Part shown: positions 1 to 8,102 of the stretch, piece by piece | How the letters are laid out: each line of letters starts with the position of its first letter | How positions within the stretch are numbered: position 1 is the first letter of the stretch | Assembly (NCBI GenBank): GCA_013215145.1 | Contig: JABSRP010000032.1 | Location: forward strand, 1 to 64,000 | Reading direction: 5' to 3' | Length of the DNA stretch: 64,000 nucleotides | Source of the DNA: Pseudobacteriovorax sp. | GTDB lineage: Bacteria; Bdellovibrionota_B; Oligoflexia; Oligoflexales; Oligoflexaceae | The notes under the pieces: generated by a model | Told to the model about the DNA's origin: nothing | Databases searched by the model: none | Seen by the model: the letters and a program-made list of their open reading frames with translations, nothing else | Program-made: the position numbers and the translations under genes

Positions 1-3
1 CAT

Positions 4-43
4 TTGAGTCTCCAATCAATACGTTATCGGATTTGAGACTCAA
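4..43 (+). terminator. Possible hairpin at window edge
   Basis: Nine-base arms TTGAGTCTC (4-12) and GAGACTCAA (35-43) are perfectly complementary, separated by 22 bases and followed by CTTTT. It could end a plus-strand transcript from outside the window, but the long loop and short T run make this uncertain. Confidence 0.25.
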
Positions 44-195
44 CTTTTAAATGGTACGTCTTTTGGGGTTAGTGTCGGTATTCCAAGATTAATATACCAA
101 TATTGGGGGATCATAAGGGACAACTGAGGACCAATCAGGGCATACTAGAAAAAGAGAAACAAGGGTCAAAGAACTTAAACAATATTATCTGACAG

Positions 196-450
196 TTATA
201 GAAGTATTCTGGATTTCTTTGTCATCTCACCACTTTCTGCGTATAAATCCAAAATCGGAAAAATTTCAAAACGAACCTTTCCGGATCTGAATTTTTCATC
301 AAAAAACAGAGACGACGATGACATCGGTGCGTCTTTTTCTATTGGAATCTCGTTTCCTTGCTCTTGCATCCTCTTCACCAGAGGCAAAAAACTGGTTTTG
401 TGACATACAGCTGATTCGTTGCAAAGATCCAACTCATAGCGTGAGGCCAA
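196..450 (-). CDS. Hypothetical short ORF downstream of transposase
   Basis: An 84-codon frame starting at TTG, five bases after the transposase stop and on the same strand. I recognise no family, signal peptide or membrane segment, and see no convincing ribosome binding site. It may be a chance frame inside the insertion sequence's 3' flank, or the remnant of a host gene interrupted by insertion. Its proximity to the transposase is the only positional support. Confidence 0.2.
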   Translation of the reverse strand: MASRYELDLCNESAVCHKTSFLPLVKRMQEQGNEIPIEKDAPMSSSSLFFDEKFRSGKVRFEIFPILDLYAESGEMTKKSRILL

Positions 451-454
451 TAGT

Positions 455-1756
455 CTAAAATTTTGTTGTTTCGATCATTCTGTCTTTACCAGCACACGCC
501 ACCAGGCAAGGAATGGACAAAAATTGTTTCCTTATTTTTTTCGTAAATTTTGGTTTGCTATCTGTGAAGTCATCCACATACATAAGACCAATAAAACGCA
601 GGAGATTGTAGGCGACACTAGCTATGGCTGCATAGGCTTTGTTTGCCGTAAGTTTGAGGCATGGATAATGCTTTAGATCAAAACCATAGTTCATCTCTGT
701 AATATAGTTCTCCGCCTGAGCACGCTTGCGGTATGTAAGGATCAAATCGGTATCGCTGAGCCTTAGCTCATCTAGGCTTGTACAGATGGCAAAGTAATCA
801 TACTCAATGTGATCTGCAAATAAAGTACTGTCATTGGGTTTTTCTGCCCTCATTACAACATAACGTAATTGTCTCTCGCAATGGGGTAACTGATAGTTAG
901 TTGAGCCAATCTCTACCTCACGATCATCGTAAAACTTGATGCGTTTCGGATCTTTTCTATCGACTTCTTGCCAATTATGAATCTGGTCTAGAACTATGTT
1001 AAAACTTTTTCCGCTCTTGTTTACCGCAACAAGAAAATCGCACCCTACTGCAAGTAATGAATTGAAAAAATCGGAACCATAGTATCCAGCATCTGCTCTC
1101 ATCCAAAACTTCCTACCTTTGAACATCCTATGCTTTTTTATCTGCCTGATGACGTTCGCACAGGCTAAACCCGCTCCATTCCAGCTGTGGGTAGCGCTAG
1201 GCCTCACATCGATATGATATTGAAAACCGAGCTCATCAAAAATATTTTGAGTATCGAGAGATAGTTTTTTCTCATGACTAACCTCCACAGCTTCCATCTT
1301 CTGAGCATACTGCCGATTCTTTGTCGTATCACAATCGAGCAACATCACATGATCCCGCATCTTATCCTCTTCGGTAAAACTTGCTTCTAACTGAGCCCTT
1401 AAGTCAAGGTTTAAACCGATTGTCGTATTCTGCATATTGTAGATGTTCTCTTCGGTAAATCCGCTAAGATAATTGTCGTCGGTAGGCGGCTTACAAGACG
1501 GATGATTTATCATCTCCAAATAGCTAGGGTCATCGTTTAAATCGTCAGTAACTGCCAAACAATCACAGTCATGAATAAAACTACAAACCAAGGCCTTAAA
1601 CTTGAAAAAACTGTCTTGATGGCCTTTGTATTTTAGGATCGGCAAGACGCGATTATATTGCGAATTAAAATTTACCGATTTCAAGAGCTCGTCAAATAAC
1701 GGTGCTCCGCCTAATAGAGATAGTTTTTTGTTCGCTTTAACCAGCTTATGCGCCAT
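455..1756 (-). CDS. IS1380-type DDE transposase
   Basis: Cut-and-paste transposase of the IS1380 type. The expected DDE triad is visible: LLDCDTT (Asp near residue 141), RADAGYYGS (Asp near 222) and the YRKRAQAENYI signature (Glu near 349). At 433 residues it is of usual family length with no frameshift, so it is probably intact. ATG at 1756 is preferred over an upstream TTG because GGAGGG lies seven bases before it. Terminal inverted repeats and a target duplication could not be identified, so element limits are not given. The element lies just beyond the 3' end of the lipid operon and does not obviously interrupt a recognisable gene. Confidence 0.9.
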   Translation of the reverse strand: MAHKLVKANKKLSLLGGAPLFDELLKSVNFNSQYNRVLPILKYKGHQDSFFKFKALVCSFIHDCDCLAVTDDLNDDPSYLEMINHPSCKPPTDDNYLSGFTEENIYNMQNTTIGLNLDLRAQLEASFTEEDKMRDHVMLLDCDTTKNRQYAQKMEAVEVSHEKKLSLDTQNIFDELGFQYHIDVRPSATHSWNGAGLACANVIRQIKKHRMFKGRKFWMRADAGYYGSDFFNSLLAVGCDFLVAVNKSGKSFNIVLDQIHNWQEVDRKDPKRIKFYDDREVEIGSTNYQLPHCERQLRYVVMRAEKPNDSTLFADHIEYDYFAICTSLDELRLSDTDLILTYRKRAQAENYITEMNYGFDLKHYPCLKLTANKAYAAIASVAYNLLRFIGLMYVDDFTDSKPKFTKKIRKQFLSIPCLVACAGKDRMIETTKF

Positions 1757-1970
1757 GAATGCACCCTCCAACGAGATTCCATAATGTATGTGCTAACAAC
1801 TTACCTGGAATCCAGCCAATTAATTTTTGTTGGTCAGCTGTGGATAATGATTTGAAAATAGGAGTCGTCAGACATCGGATGTAGTCATTGATAAAGCTAG
1901 GGATGGTCAGATTTTTATAGGGAATTTTCCATATTAAGAATTGACCTAGGTTATCGTCATAATATATGCC

Positions 1971-3635
1971 TCAGACTTCTTGTAAAACGAATTTTGAAGA
2001 CCTCAGCTGACTTACCAAGTCTCCTCGCTTGACTTTAAGAGAAGACGTGAGAGGGAAATCCTTATCCCAATTGATGACAGCACTAATTCTTTTATGGGGC
2101 GACAATTTCGAATTAAGTTTCTTTATTTGTTTTAAAACATCTCTATCGAAGTTTCTAACCACCGCAATAACTCTATCGTTGTTCAAGCTGTTCCGTTCCT
2201 GTAGTGACTGTGATGAAAGAGCAACTAACTCGGTATCGATAATCCCATTGGCAGCAGACTCAATCTCTTCAGGATATATGTTCTTTCCCCCTGGAGTTAC
2301 GATGATGTTCTTAGATCGCCCTACTAGGATTAATTCGCCCGCTGGCGTCAAACATCCTAAATCCCCCGTCATTAGCCATCCATCACGGATATTTGAATCC
2401 TCTTTTCCTTGGTAACCCATAAATACCGTTGGAGCTTTGACAGCAACTTCACCGACTCCATCAGAGTTGGGTTTCACGATCTCAAGTTCTACTCCTTTTA
2501 CCGGTTTTCCTACAGAAGCAGGTGACAACTCGTTCTGACGCTGTAATGTGACGACCGTACAAGCTTCAGTTAAACCGTAACCGATCACAGTATTAATACC
2601 TAATTGATGGTAAAACTGTATCATTTCTGGGTTGCAGTAAGCACCCCCGCAAAAAATATACTTCAAATCCTTACCAAGCTCGGAATGAACTTCTCCAAAA
2701 ATTGCCTTTTTAAGACCTGTGGAACTCTTTCCTGTTCCTAATCTTCCAGAAAATTTAGAGAGTTGTCTAAAAATTGACTTTTTTAAATTTGGTAAGTCAT
2801 CAATTTTCCTTATTATAGAGCTTCGAATAGATTCTAGAATCAAAGGTACAAAAGTCGTATGTGTAACTGCAAACGTTTTCATAGTATGCTTCAAAAACTC
2901 AGGCCTGAGAGATAACTGGTGTACGACTGTAGCACCTGTTAAGAGTGGCGCAATAAACCCACACATAAAGTCGATCGCATGATGCTTAGGAAGGACGGAA
3001 AAGAAAACATCACCCTCTACCATTGGATACTCTTCGACCAGCGAATCATATTGGAACAAATAGTTTTTATGTGAAAGCTTGCAGCCTTTTATTGAACCGC
3101 CCGTACCAGACGAAAAAACTAGGGTCGCCTGATCATCAATATCTCTAAATGCCCTTTTGCCTTTTAAAAGAGTTTCAGAAAAATCCAATATTAAATCTTT
3201 AGTAAACTCATCGCAGTCTATATTTGGCGCAAAAACAAAAACTTTTTCAAAGCTTTTTCTAACTCTTTTCAGACTATGTTTTTCACAGATGATAATCTTT
3301 GGTTTTGCTTCATTTATATAGTGTTTTGTTTCATCTTCACTTGCTTTGACATCAACTGGGACAACGACTGCTCCACAATAAAATCCAGCAATTGCCGCGA
3401 CGATCCATCGAGTTTGGTTCGACATCTGAATGAGTATTCTATCACCTGGCTCCAATCCAACAGCATTAAATTCATTCACCAAATGGGAAGCGGCATTCAT
3501 CAACTCTGCATAGGTCACTTGATGATTCAACTTTTTTCGGTCAATCTCAATTAATGCAACTCTACTTTTATACTGAATTAAGGCATCCCAAAGAATCTCA
3601 CCCAAGGAATCATATCTTTTGATAGAAATCGGCAT
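1971..3635 (-). CDS. Acyl-adenylating ligase (acyl-CoA/acyl-ACP synthetase family)
   Basis: Class I adenylate-forming enzyme, 554 residues, expected to activate a carboxylic acid as acyl-AMP and load it onto CoA or a carrier protein. Visible core motifs are the phosphate-binding SSGTGGSIKG (about 175-184), YGLTEAC, the GWLMTGDLG motif, GKNIYPEEIE and a C-terminal SLKVKRGD with the conserved lysine. The start overlaps the stop of the acyl carrier protein gene by one base (TAATG), implying translational coupling. The adjacent carrier protein suggests this ligase loads it (inference). Last gene of the four-gene operon beginning at 7721. Substrate chain length cannot be read from sequence. Confidence 0.88.
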   Translation of the reverse strand: MPISIKRYDSLGEILWDALIQYKSRVALIEIDRKKLNHQVTYAELMNAASHLVNEFNAVGLEPGDRILIQMSNQTRWIVAAIAGFYCGAVVVPVDVKASEDETKHYINEAKPKIIICEKHSLKRVRKSFEKVFVFAPNIDCDEFTKDLILDFSETLLKGKRAFRDIDDQATLVFSSGTGGSIKGCKLSHKNYLFQYDSLVEEYPMVEGDVFFSVLPKHHAIDFMCGFIAPLLTGATVVHQLSLRPEFLKHTMKTFAVTHTTFVPLILESIRSSIIRKIDDLPNLKKSIFRQLSKFSGRLGTGKSSTGLKKAIFGEVHSELGKDLKYIFCGGAYCNPEMIQFYHQLGINTVIGYGLTEACTVVTLQRQNELSPASVGKPVKGVELEIVKPNSDGVGEVAVKAPTVFMGYQGKEDSNIRDGWLMTGDLGCLTPAGELILVGRSKNIIVTPGGKNIYPEEIESAANGIIDTELVALSSQSLQERNSLNNDRVIAVVRNFDRDVLKQIKKLNSKLSPHKRISAVINWDKDFPLTSSLKVKRGDLVSQLRSSKFVLQEV

Positions 3636-3868
3636 TATGAATAACTCGCGATCAGTTTTGAGAGTTCTCTAAGAGTTCTAGCTTCATTTAACTCAAAGTC
3701 CGGAATTTCTACTTTAAACTCATCTTCAAGTAATGTTATCAGTCGTAACGCTTCATAGCTATCAATTCCTAACTCCTGAAAAATATCATTATCAACATCT
3801 ATTTTGTCACAGCCAAACGTTTCGGCTGATAGAAGACTCAATTTACTCAAAATGTCAGTTTTCATCAT
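3635..3868 (-). CDS. Acyl carrier protein
   Basis: Stand-alone 77-residue carrier protein. The phosphopantetheine attachment site is GIDSYEALRL with Ser37, in the expected place before helix II. Length and acidic four-helix pattern match the ACP/PP-binding family. The gene overlaps the crotonase gene upstream by four bases (ATGA) and the ligase downstream by one base, so it is translated as part of the lipid operon. It is likely a dedicated carrier for the acyl group made or reduced by its neighbours rather than the housekeeping fatty-acid ACP (inference from context). Confidence 0.9.
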   Translation of the reverse strand: MMKTDILSKLSLLSAETFGCDKIDVDNDIFQELGIDSYEALRLITLLEDEFKVEIPDFELNEARTLRELSKLIASYS

Positions 3869-4680
3869 ATATAGGGCCTTTCTGTTTCATTTTTTACAAA
3901 TTTATCTAACCGATCAACAACAGTTTGACTAAAGACCATCTCAAGAAAAAGCTTTTTTTCTAAAACCAAATCTGAGGGATCAGCCTTTTTCAATAAGCTT
4001 TTAAGAGCTTTAATTGAAGCTACTTCATGTGTTGAAGCATGTTTGGCAAGCTTTCTACTAATTTCTAAACTTCTTCCTTCAGGAACACAATAAGCGATTA
4101 TCCCAAGTTCAAACGCTTTTTTTGATGAGACGGATTTCCCAGTTAGTAAAATATCATTTATAAATGAGCAACCGGTCAGTTTTTTCAATCTCGGTATGCC
4201 GCCAAAACATGGAATTATTCCAAGTCTCATTTCAGGAAAAGCAAACCGAGTGCTAGAGTCAGCAACGATGATATCTGAGGTAAGAGCTAATTCAAACCCT
4301 CCTCCAAAACAAAAGCCATGTACAGCAGAGATGACAGTTATCGGCAGGTTATCGAGCTGATCAAATATATTATGAATTCTATTGATAAATGATGATACTC
4401 TTTTTGCTTTTTCGCACTGAGTCAATTCGTTAGAAATCAAGCCCGCATGTAACGCTTTCAAATCAGCCCCAGCTGAGAAACCTTTGGTTCGTGAACTATA
4501 CATAATTAAACAGCCGATAGCATTGCTTTCCTCATGAAGAACATCTAATAGGATCTCCATTTCATCAAGAAATAGCTCATCGATCTCATTGAGAGGATCT
4601 CTCAATAGACAAAGTTCTAAAACCTTCCCTTCCTGGCTCCATTTAAGTCTTTGCCCCAGAAATTCGACATTCGGTTTCAT
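3865..4680 (-). CDS. Enoyl-CoA hydratase/isomerase (crotonase) family protein
   Basis: Crotonase-fold enzyme of 271 residues. The oxyanion-hole segments are visible: GFSAGADLKAL (about 67-77) and GFCFGGGFELAL (about 122-133). Both glutamates used by true hydratases have counterparts, Glu130 in GGGFELAL and Glu150 in FPEMRLG, so hydratase/dehydratase activity is plausible. The gene overlaps the fusion reductase gene upstream and the ACP gene downstream by four bases each. In context it probably acts on an ACP- or CoA-bound acyl chain before or after reduction. Substrate unknown. Confidence 0.88.
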   Translation of the reverse strand: MKPNVEFLGQRLKWSQEGKVLELCLLRDPLNEIDELFLDEMEILLDVLHEESNAIGCLIMYSSRTKGFSAGADLKALHAGLISNELTQCEKAKRVSSFINRIHNIFDQLDNLPITVISAVHGFCFGGGFELALTSDIIVADSSTRFAFPEMRLGIIPCFGGIPRLKKLTGCSFINDILLTGKSVSSKKAFELGIIAYCVPEGRSLEISRKLAKHASTHEVASIKALKSLLKKADPSDLVLEKKLFLEMVFSQTVVDRLDKFVKNETERPYI

Positions 4681-7600
4681 TGATAAAACCCTGCACCAAA
4701 AACCGTGTCTCGTCTATCTCTGAGCTTTAATGAATTCGCGACATTAGTCGAAACTGGAGGTAAAAACTCCAAAAAATCATTTGAGTGGACTAACTCTTGA
4801 TTTATAGGAAATTCAGGAAGTTTTTCTTCAACATAAGTCATCAAATCCTTACCCATCTTACCCATCAAATGTAAATTATTGACTATACAATCATCTATAT
4901 TCTGACGAACAAGGTCTTTGTTTTTTTCTACATACTCAAGACTCTTAAATAATCTAGTCTCGATATCGTCACTATCTATATGATGACTGAGGTTTTCATT
5001 ATTACGATCCTTCATTAAATTTGGTATCCTCTCATCCATTGATAATCCAATCGAAAGTACTTTTGCCTGCATTGAAGTTAAAATTGCATGATACCTTGAA
5101 GAAATCATATATTCTGCGTTTCTTAATATGCTTATTAATTGATACATGTCATACTCATCAGAGATATATTTTGGCACATTACCTAATTTGCTTGATAGGA
5201 TCTCACAGGGTTCTCTATCAAGCATTTCACTACCGACTACAATGATATGAATATCACGATTTTGTGTAAATCTTAGTGCGGCACGAGCGATATCGTCCAA
5301 ATAGCGATCTAATTTGAAGGGTATATCTCGATCAGATTTATGAAAATAAATCGATGAATAGTGAGAAGCCTTCAGACTTGAATTAAACGGCTTAGCTAGT
5401 AATTTCGGAATGTTTGGTTTTACAGGCCAAAAAAATGGATTTATCGGACAGAGTGCGAGAATATGCTGTCCATCTTGCCATCCTTTACTTCGCAGAATAT
5501 TTCTGCCGACATCGATTGGGTCAGATTCAAAAGTCCAAGCCGTATCTGTTGCAACCTTGGAATCAATCCCTAATTTTTTTAAAACTTCTGATGAGTTTTT
5601 ATTTCGAGTAATAATTAAAGCATCTTTGCAGCCCTCTTTGACAAGGGGTTTCAAAACCTCATCCATTTCACCGGCCTCACCACCATATGCCACAGCTAAC
5701 TTACCTTGAGCAGTAGCCAAAGCTAGTGCGCCAGCGTTCATCACTGTGAGAGCATTAGCAAATTTACTTTTAAACATTGAACCTTCACATACGACAACCA
5801 TATGATTTTTTTGAATCTCTTTATCGAGCTTAATATGAAAGAATTTTGGAAGTTTTATTTGAGAAACTGTTTTGAAATAACCTTGGGTTAATTCTTCATT
5901 CAAAGTAAAAATAGAGAGTTCAATATTTTTATCGCCAAGAATGTGGCGGAGTTGTCTAATCAATTCTTCAACTCTGGCGTCAGCGCCCGTATTTCTTGAG
6001 CCGTTATAGCCGACTAATAAAATTTTAAGTGGTTTACCCCTAGCATATTTATTAGAAACTTTTCGGTTTTTAGCTTTAAGCACCTGAACTTTCATTAGTT
6101 CAATCAAAGCAAGATCCGAATTAATCTGTTTGAGAGAATTTTTATCAACATTCAATTTGGAAACCAAGCCTAGTTTTTTCCTTTGTTCAGATCGAAAAAG
6201 CACTCGGTCGTCACCATAAGGAACCTCTAAGTCAGCACCAATAGATTTTCCTTCGATAATAGGAAAAGACCACTTTTCTAATCCGGGGACTTGGATGTTT
6301 ATCCAATAATTTCGCCAACATATTTTTTCAACTACGAACCCGAACCTATTTTCATCTTGATGATTTAGTCGATTGGATTCTTCGAGTAGATTATTAGTGA
6401 CAAAAATATAGTTGTGGTCATAAATAAATGGCTTGAATGACATGTAGGTTTTTTGAACTTTTTCTGCAATCTTTGATATTTTTTCAGTCGACTTTAAAGC
6501 CCGATTAACCACCGGAATCCGATCACTGATGAGTTTGAAGTTTTCATTCTTCTCTAGGACAGGCTTTACTTTGCTTAAGCCTCGGTTAAGTGATTGCAAA
6601 AGACTACTAGTCTGATCATACGTCCTATTAGTACAGTACTCATTTGACTTGTAGAGATACTTCCCTAGTTTTCCAAACCCAGAATAACCGTCACTCTTAT
6701 TAAACGCTATATGCACAAGTTTGGTGGCATCATCGAACGTTAATGGGTTTTTATGACTTGAAGCGCAATGATAGACTAACTTCGATCTACCTTCGAAAAG
6801 TGCTTTACCAATGATTATGCAAGCCCTCGCTACTAGGTCGACTGGAACGACATCAAAAATATTTGATCCTTTTGCAGGTACTCTCGGATCTATGGAGCGC
6901 ATCATCGCCACTATTGGGGCAGCCGTTTTAATTCCTTCATTCCAACCAGCAAAAGGAAAATATGCTGAACATTCAATTATCGAAGGTCGAATAATGGAAG
7001 TTTGGACTCTATTGTTCGCGGTAAGTATTTTTTCAGCCAGACCCTTACTGAAAGTATAAATATTTGGCCACCCCAGACTCAAAGCCATGTCCCTAATTTC
7101 ATTTTTTCGGCGTTTGATGGATGAGTGTTCTTGACAGACTTTTATGACATTCTCGTAAACGGCATAAGGATCCAGTTTTTTACCATTTGGTGCTTCCGTT
7201 TCACTAACTTTTTCTTTAACGAATCCGTCACGAATTCCGGCAGTATAGCAGGTACTCATATGCAACAATTTTTGCCCACCAGTTTTAGAGGCTAGCGTTT
7301 GAAGATTTAGCGCTCCTTTAAGGTTAACTTCAAAGGCATTACTTGGATCGGGATCAAAGTCTGTTAATCCCGAAAAGTTCACGACCATATCGATGGCATC
7401 TAAATCAACTTCGCCTTCACCAATCCCACAATCAGCAAGATTTAAATCGCAGGGGATAACAGTTACTTTCTTTTCTAAAAAATCAGATAACTGGGTCTTA
7501 TATTTAGTTCTAATATCTTGGAACACTTGATTTTCTATGAACAAGGTATCCATTCGGCTTGCAGCTGGTTGACGTCCAGAACGAACTAGAAGGTAAAGAT

Positions 7601-7721
7601 GCCCGATTTCGTCGAGATTTCTTAAGACCATCGCAAGCCAGACCTTACCTACAAACCCGGTAGCACCTGCAACTATTATTCGTTTACCCTTATAAGCTGA
7701 CCCTAGACTTACTTCGTTCAT
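4677..7721 (-). CDS. Fusion: fatty-acyl reductase (NAD-binding_4) plus polysaccharide pyruvyl transferase
   Basis: Two enzymes in one chain. Numbering here runs from an upstream ATG at 7736. The N-terminal half is an extended SDR/thioester-reductase-type fatty acyl reductase: nucleotide-binding GATGFVG (24-30), catalytic YTFSK (227-231), and a region ending near WRNYWINIQVPG (474-485) as in bacterial fatty acyl-CoA reductases. After a linker, residues about 570-960 match the polysaccharide pyruvyl transferase family: LLVGYNGSRNTGADAR near 573-588, a central GGEAGEMDE, and SSRYHAIL (879-886) with the conserved His. ATG at 7721 is preferred because AGGG precedes it at seven bases, while 7736 has no binding site. 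First gene of the operon; it ends overlapping the crotonase gene. The product may be a reduced or pyruvylated lipid or glycolipid (inference). Confidence 0.85.
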   Translation of the reverse strand: MNEVSLGSAYKGKRIIVAGATGFVGKVWLAMVLRNLDEIGHLYLLVRSGRQPAASRMDTLFIENQVFQDIRTKYKTQLSDFLEKKVTVIPCDLNLADCGIGEGEVDLDAIDMVVNFSGLTDFDPDPSNAFEVNLKGALNLQTLASKTGGQKLLHMSTCYTAGIRDGFVKEKVSETEAPNGKKLDPYAVYENVIKVCQEHSSIKRRKNEIRDMALSLGWPNIYTFSKGLAEKILTANNRVQTSIIRPSIIECSAYFPFAGWNEGIKTAAPIVAMMRSIDPRVPAKGSNIFDVVPVDLVARACIIIGKALFEGRSKLVYHCASSHKNPLTFDDATKLVHIAFNKSDGYSGFGKLGKYLYKSNEYCTNRTYDQTSSLLQSLNRGLSKVKPVLEKNENFKLISDRIPVVNRALKSTEKISKIAEKVQKTYMSFKPFIYDHNYIFVTNNLLEESNRLNHQDENRFGFVVEKICWRNYWINIQVPGLEKWSFPIIEGKSIGADLEVPYGDDRVLFRSEQRKKLGLVSKLNVDKNSLKQINSDLALIELMKVQVLKAKNRKVSNKYARGKPLKILLVGYNGSRNTGADARVEELIRQLRHILGDKNIELSIFTLNEELTQGYFKTVSQIKLPKFFHIKLDKEIQKNHMVVVCEGSMFKSKFANALTVMNAGALALATAQGKLAVAYGGEAGEMDEVLKPLVKEGCKDALIITRNKNSSEVLKKLGIDSKVATDTAWTFESDPIDVGRNILRSKGWQDGQHILALCPINPFFWPVKPNIPKLLAKPFNSSLKASHYSSIYFHKSDRDIPFKLDRYLDDIARAALRFTQNRDIHIIVVGSEMLDREPCEILSSKLGNVPKYISDEYDMYQLISILRNAEYMISSRYHAILTSMQAKVLSIGLSMDERIPNLMKDRNNENLSHHIDSDDIETRLFKSLEYVEKNKDLVRQNIDDCIVNNLHLMGKMGKDLMTYVEEKLPEFPINQELVHSNDFLEFLPPVSTNVANSLKLRDRRDTVFGAGFYQ

Positions 7722-8102
7722 ATAGAAACCCTGCATGGTTGTAAACTTGTCTTACCTACAAAAGTAGTACTGGACTGTGTTTAATAAATCTATAAGCCTA
7801 AAACAAACCTAAGCAATTTTAGGCAGTACTGGAAGGAGGGCCGAAGCGTACCTTACAGCTTTTCTTAGCCCGAGGTGCTGGATACACCTAAACGACTTAC
7901 CTGTCAATTTATTTAGTTCAATTTAGTGAATTTATTCAATTAATTTTATATAGATGTTTCCACGTCGCCGAAGCCTGACTGTGCATTTAATAGTTGAAAA
8001 TTATTAATGGAGCTTCCCATTTCAGGAAATGACTCCGTAGTAACTGGACTCGTTGGCTTGGCCTTGGTGGTCCAAGTTTCCTGACAACTCTGGACCATGT
8101 AG
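7722..8102. promoter_or_regulatory. Intergenic region upstream of lipid operon
   Basis: About 380 bases between the 3' end of the beta-propeller lipoprotein gene and the lipid operon, both on the minus strand. It should hold the operon promoter. I could not assign -35/-10 boxes or a strong terminator. A short open frame at 7946-8212 overlaps the lipoprotein gene in another frame and is not supported. Confidence 0.3.

Noticed and set aside
1..1970. Terminal inverted repeats of the IS1380 element
   Set aside because: Compared flanks on both sides of the transposase; no matching ends could be aligned with confidence.
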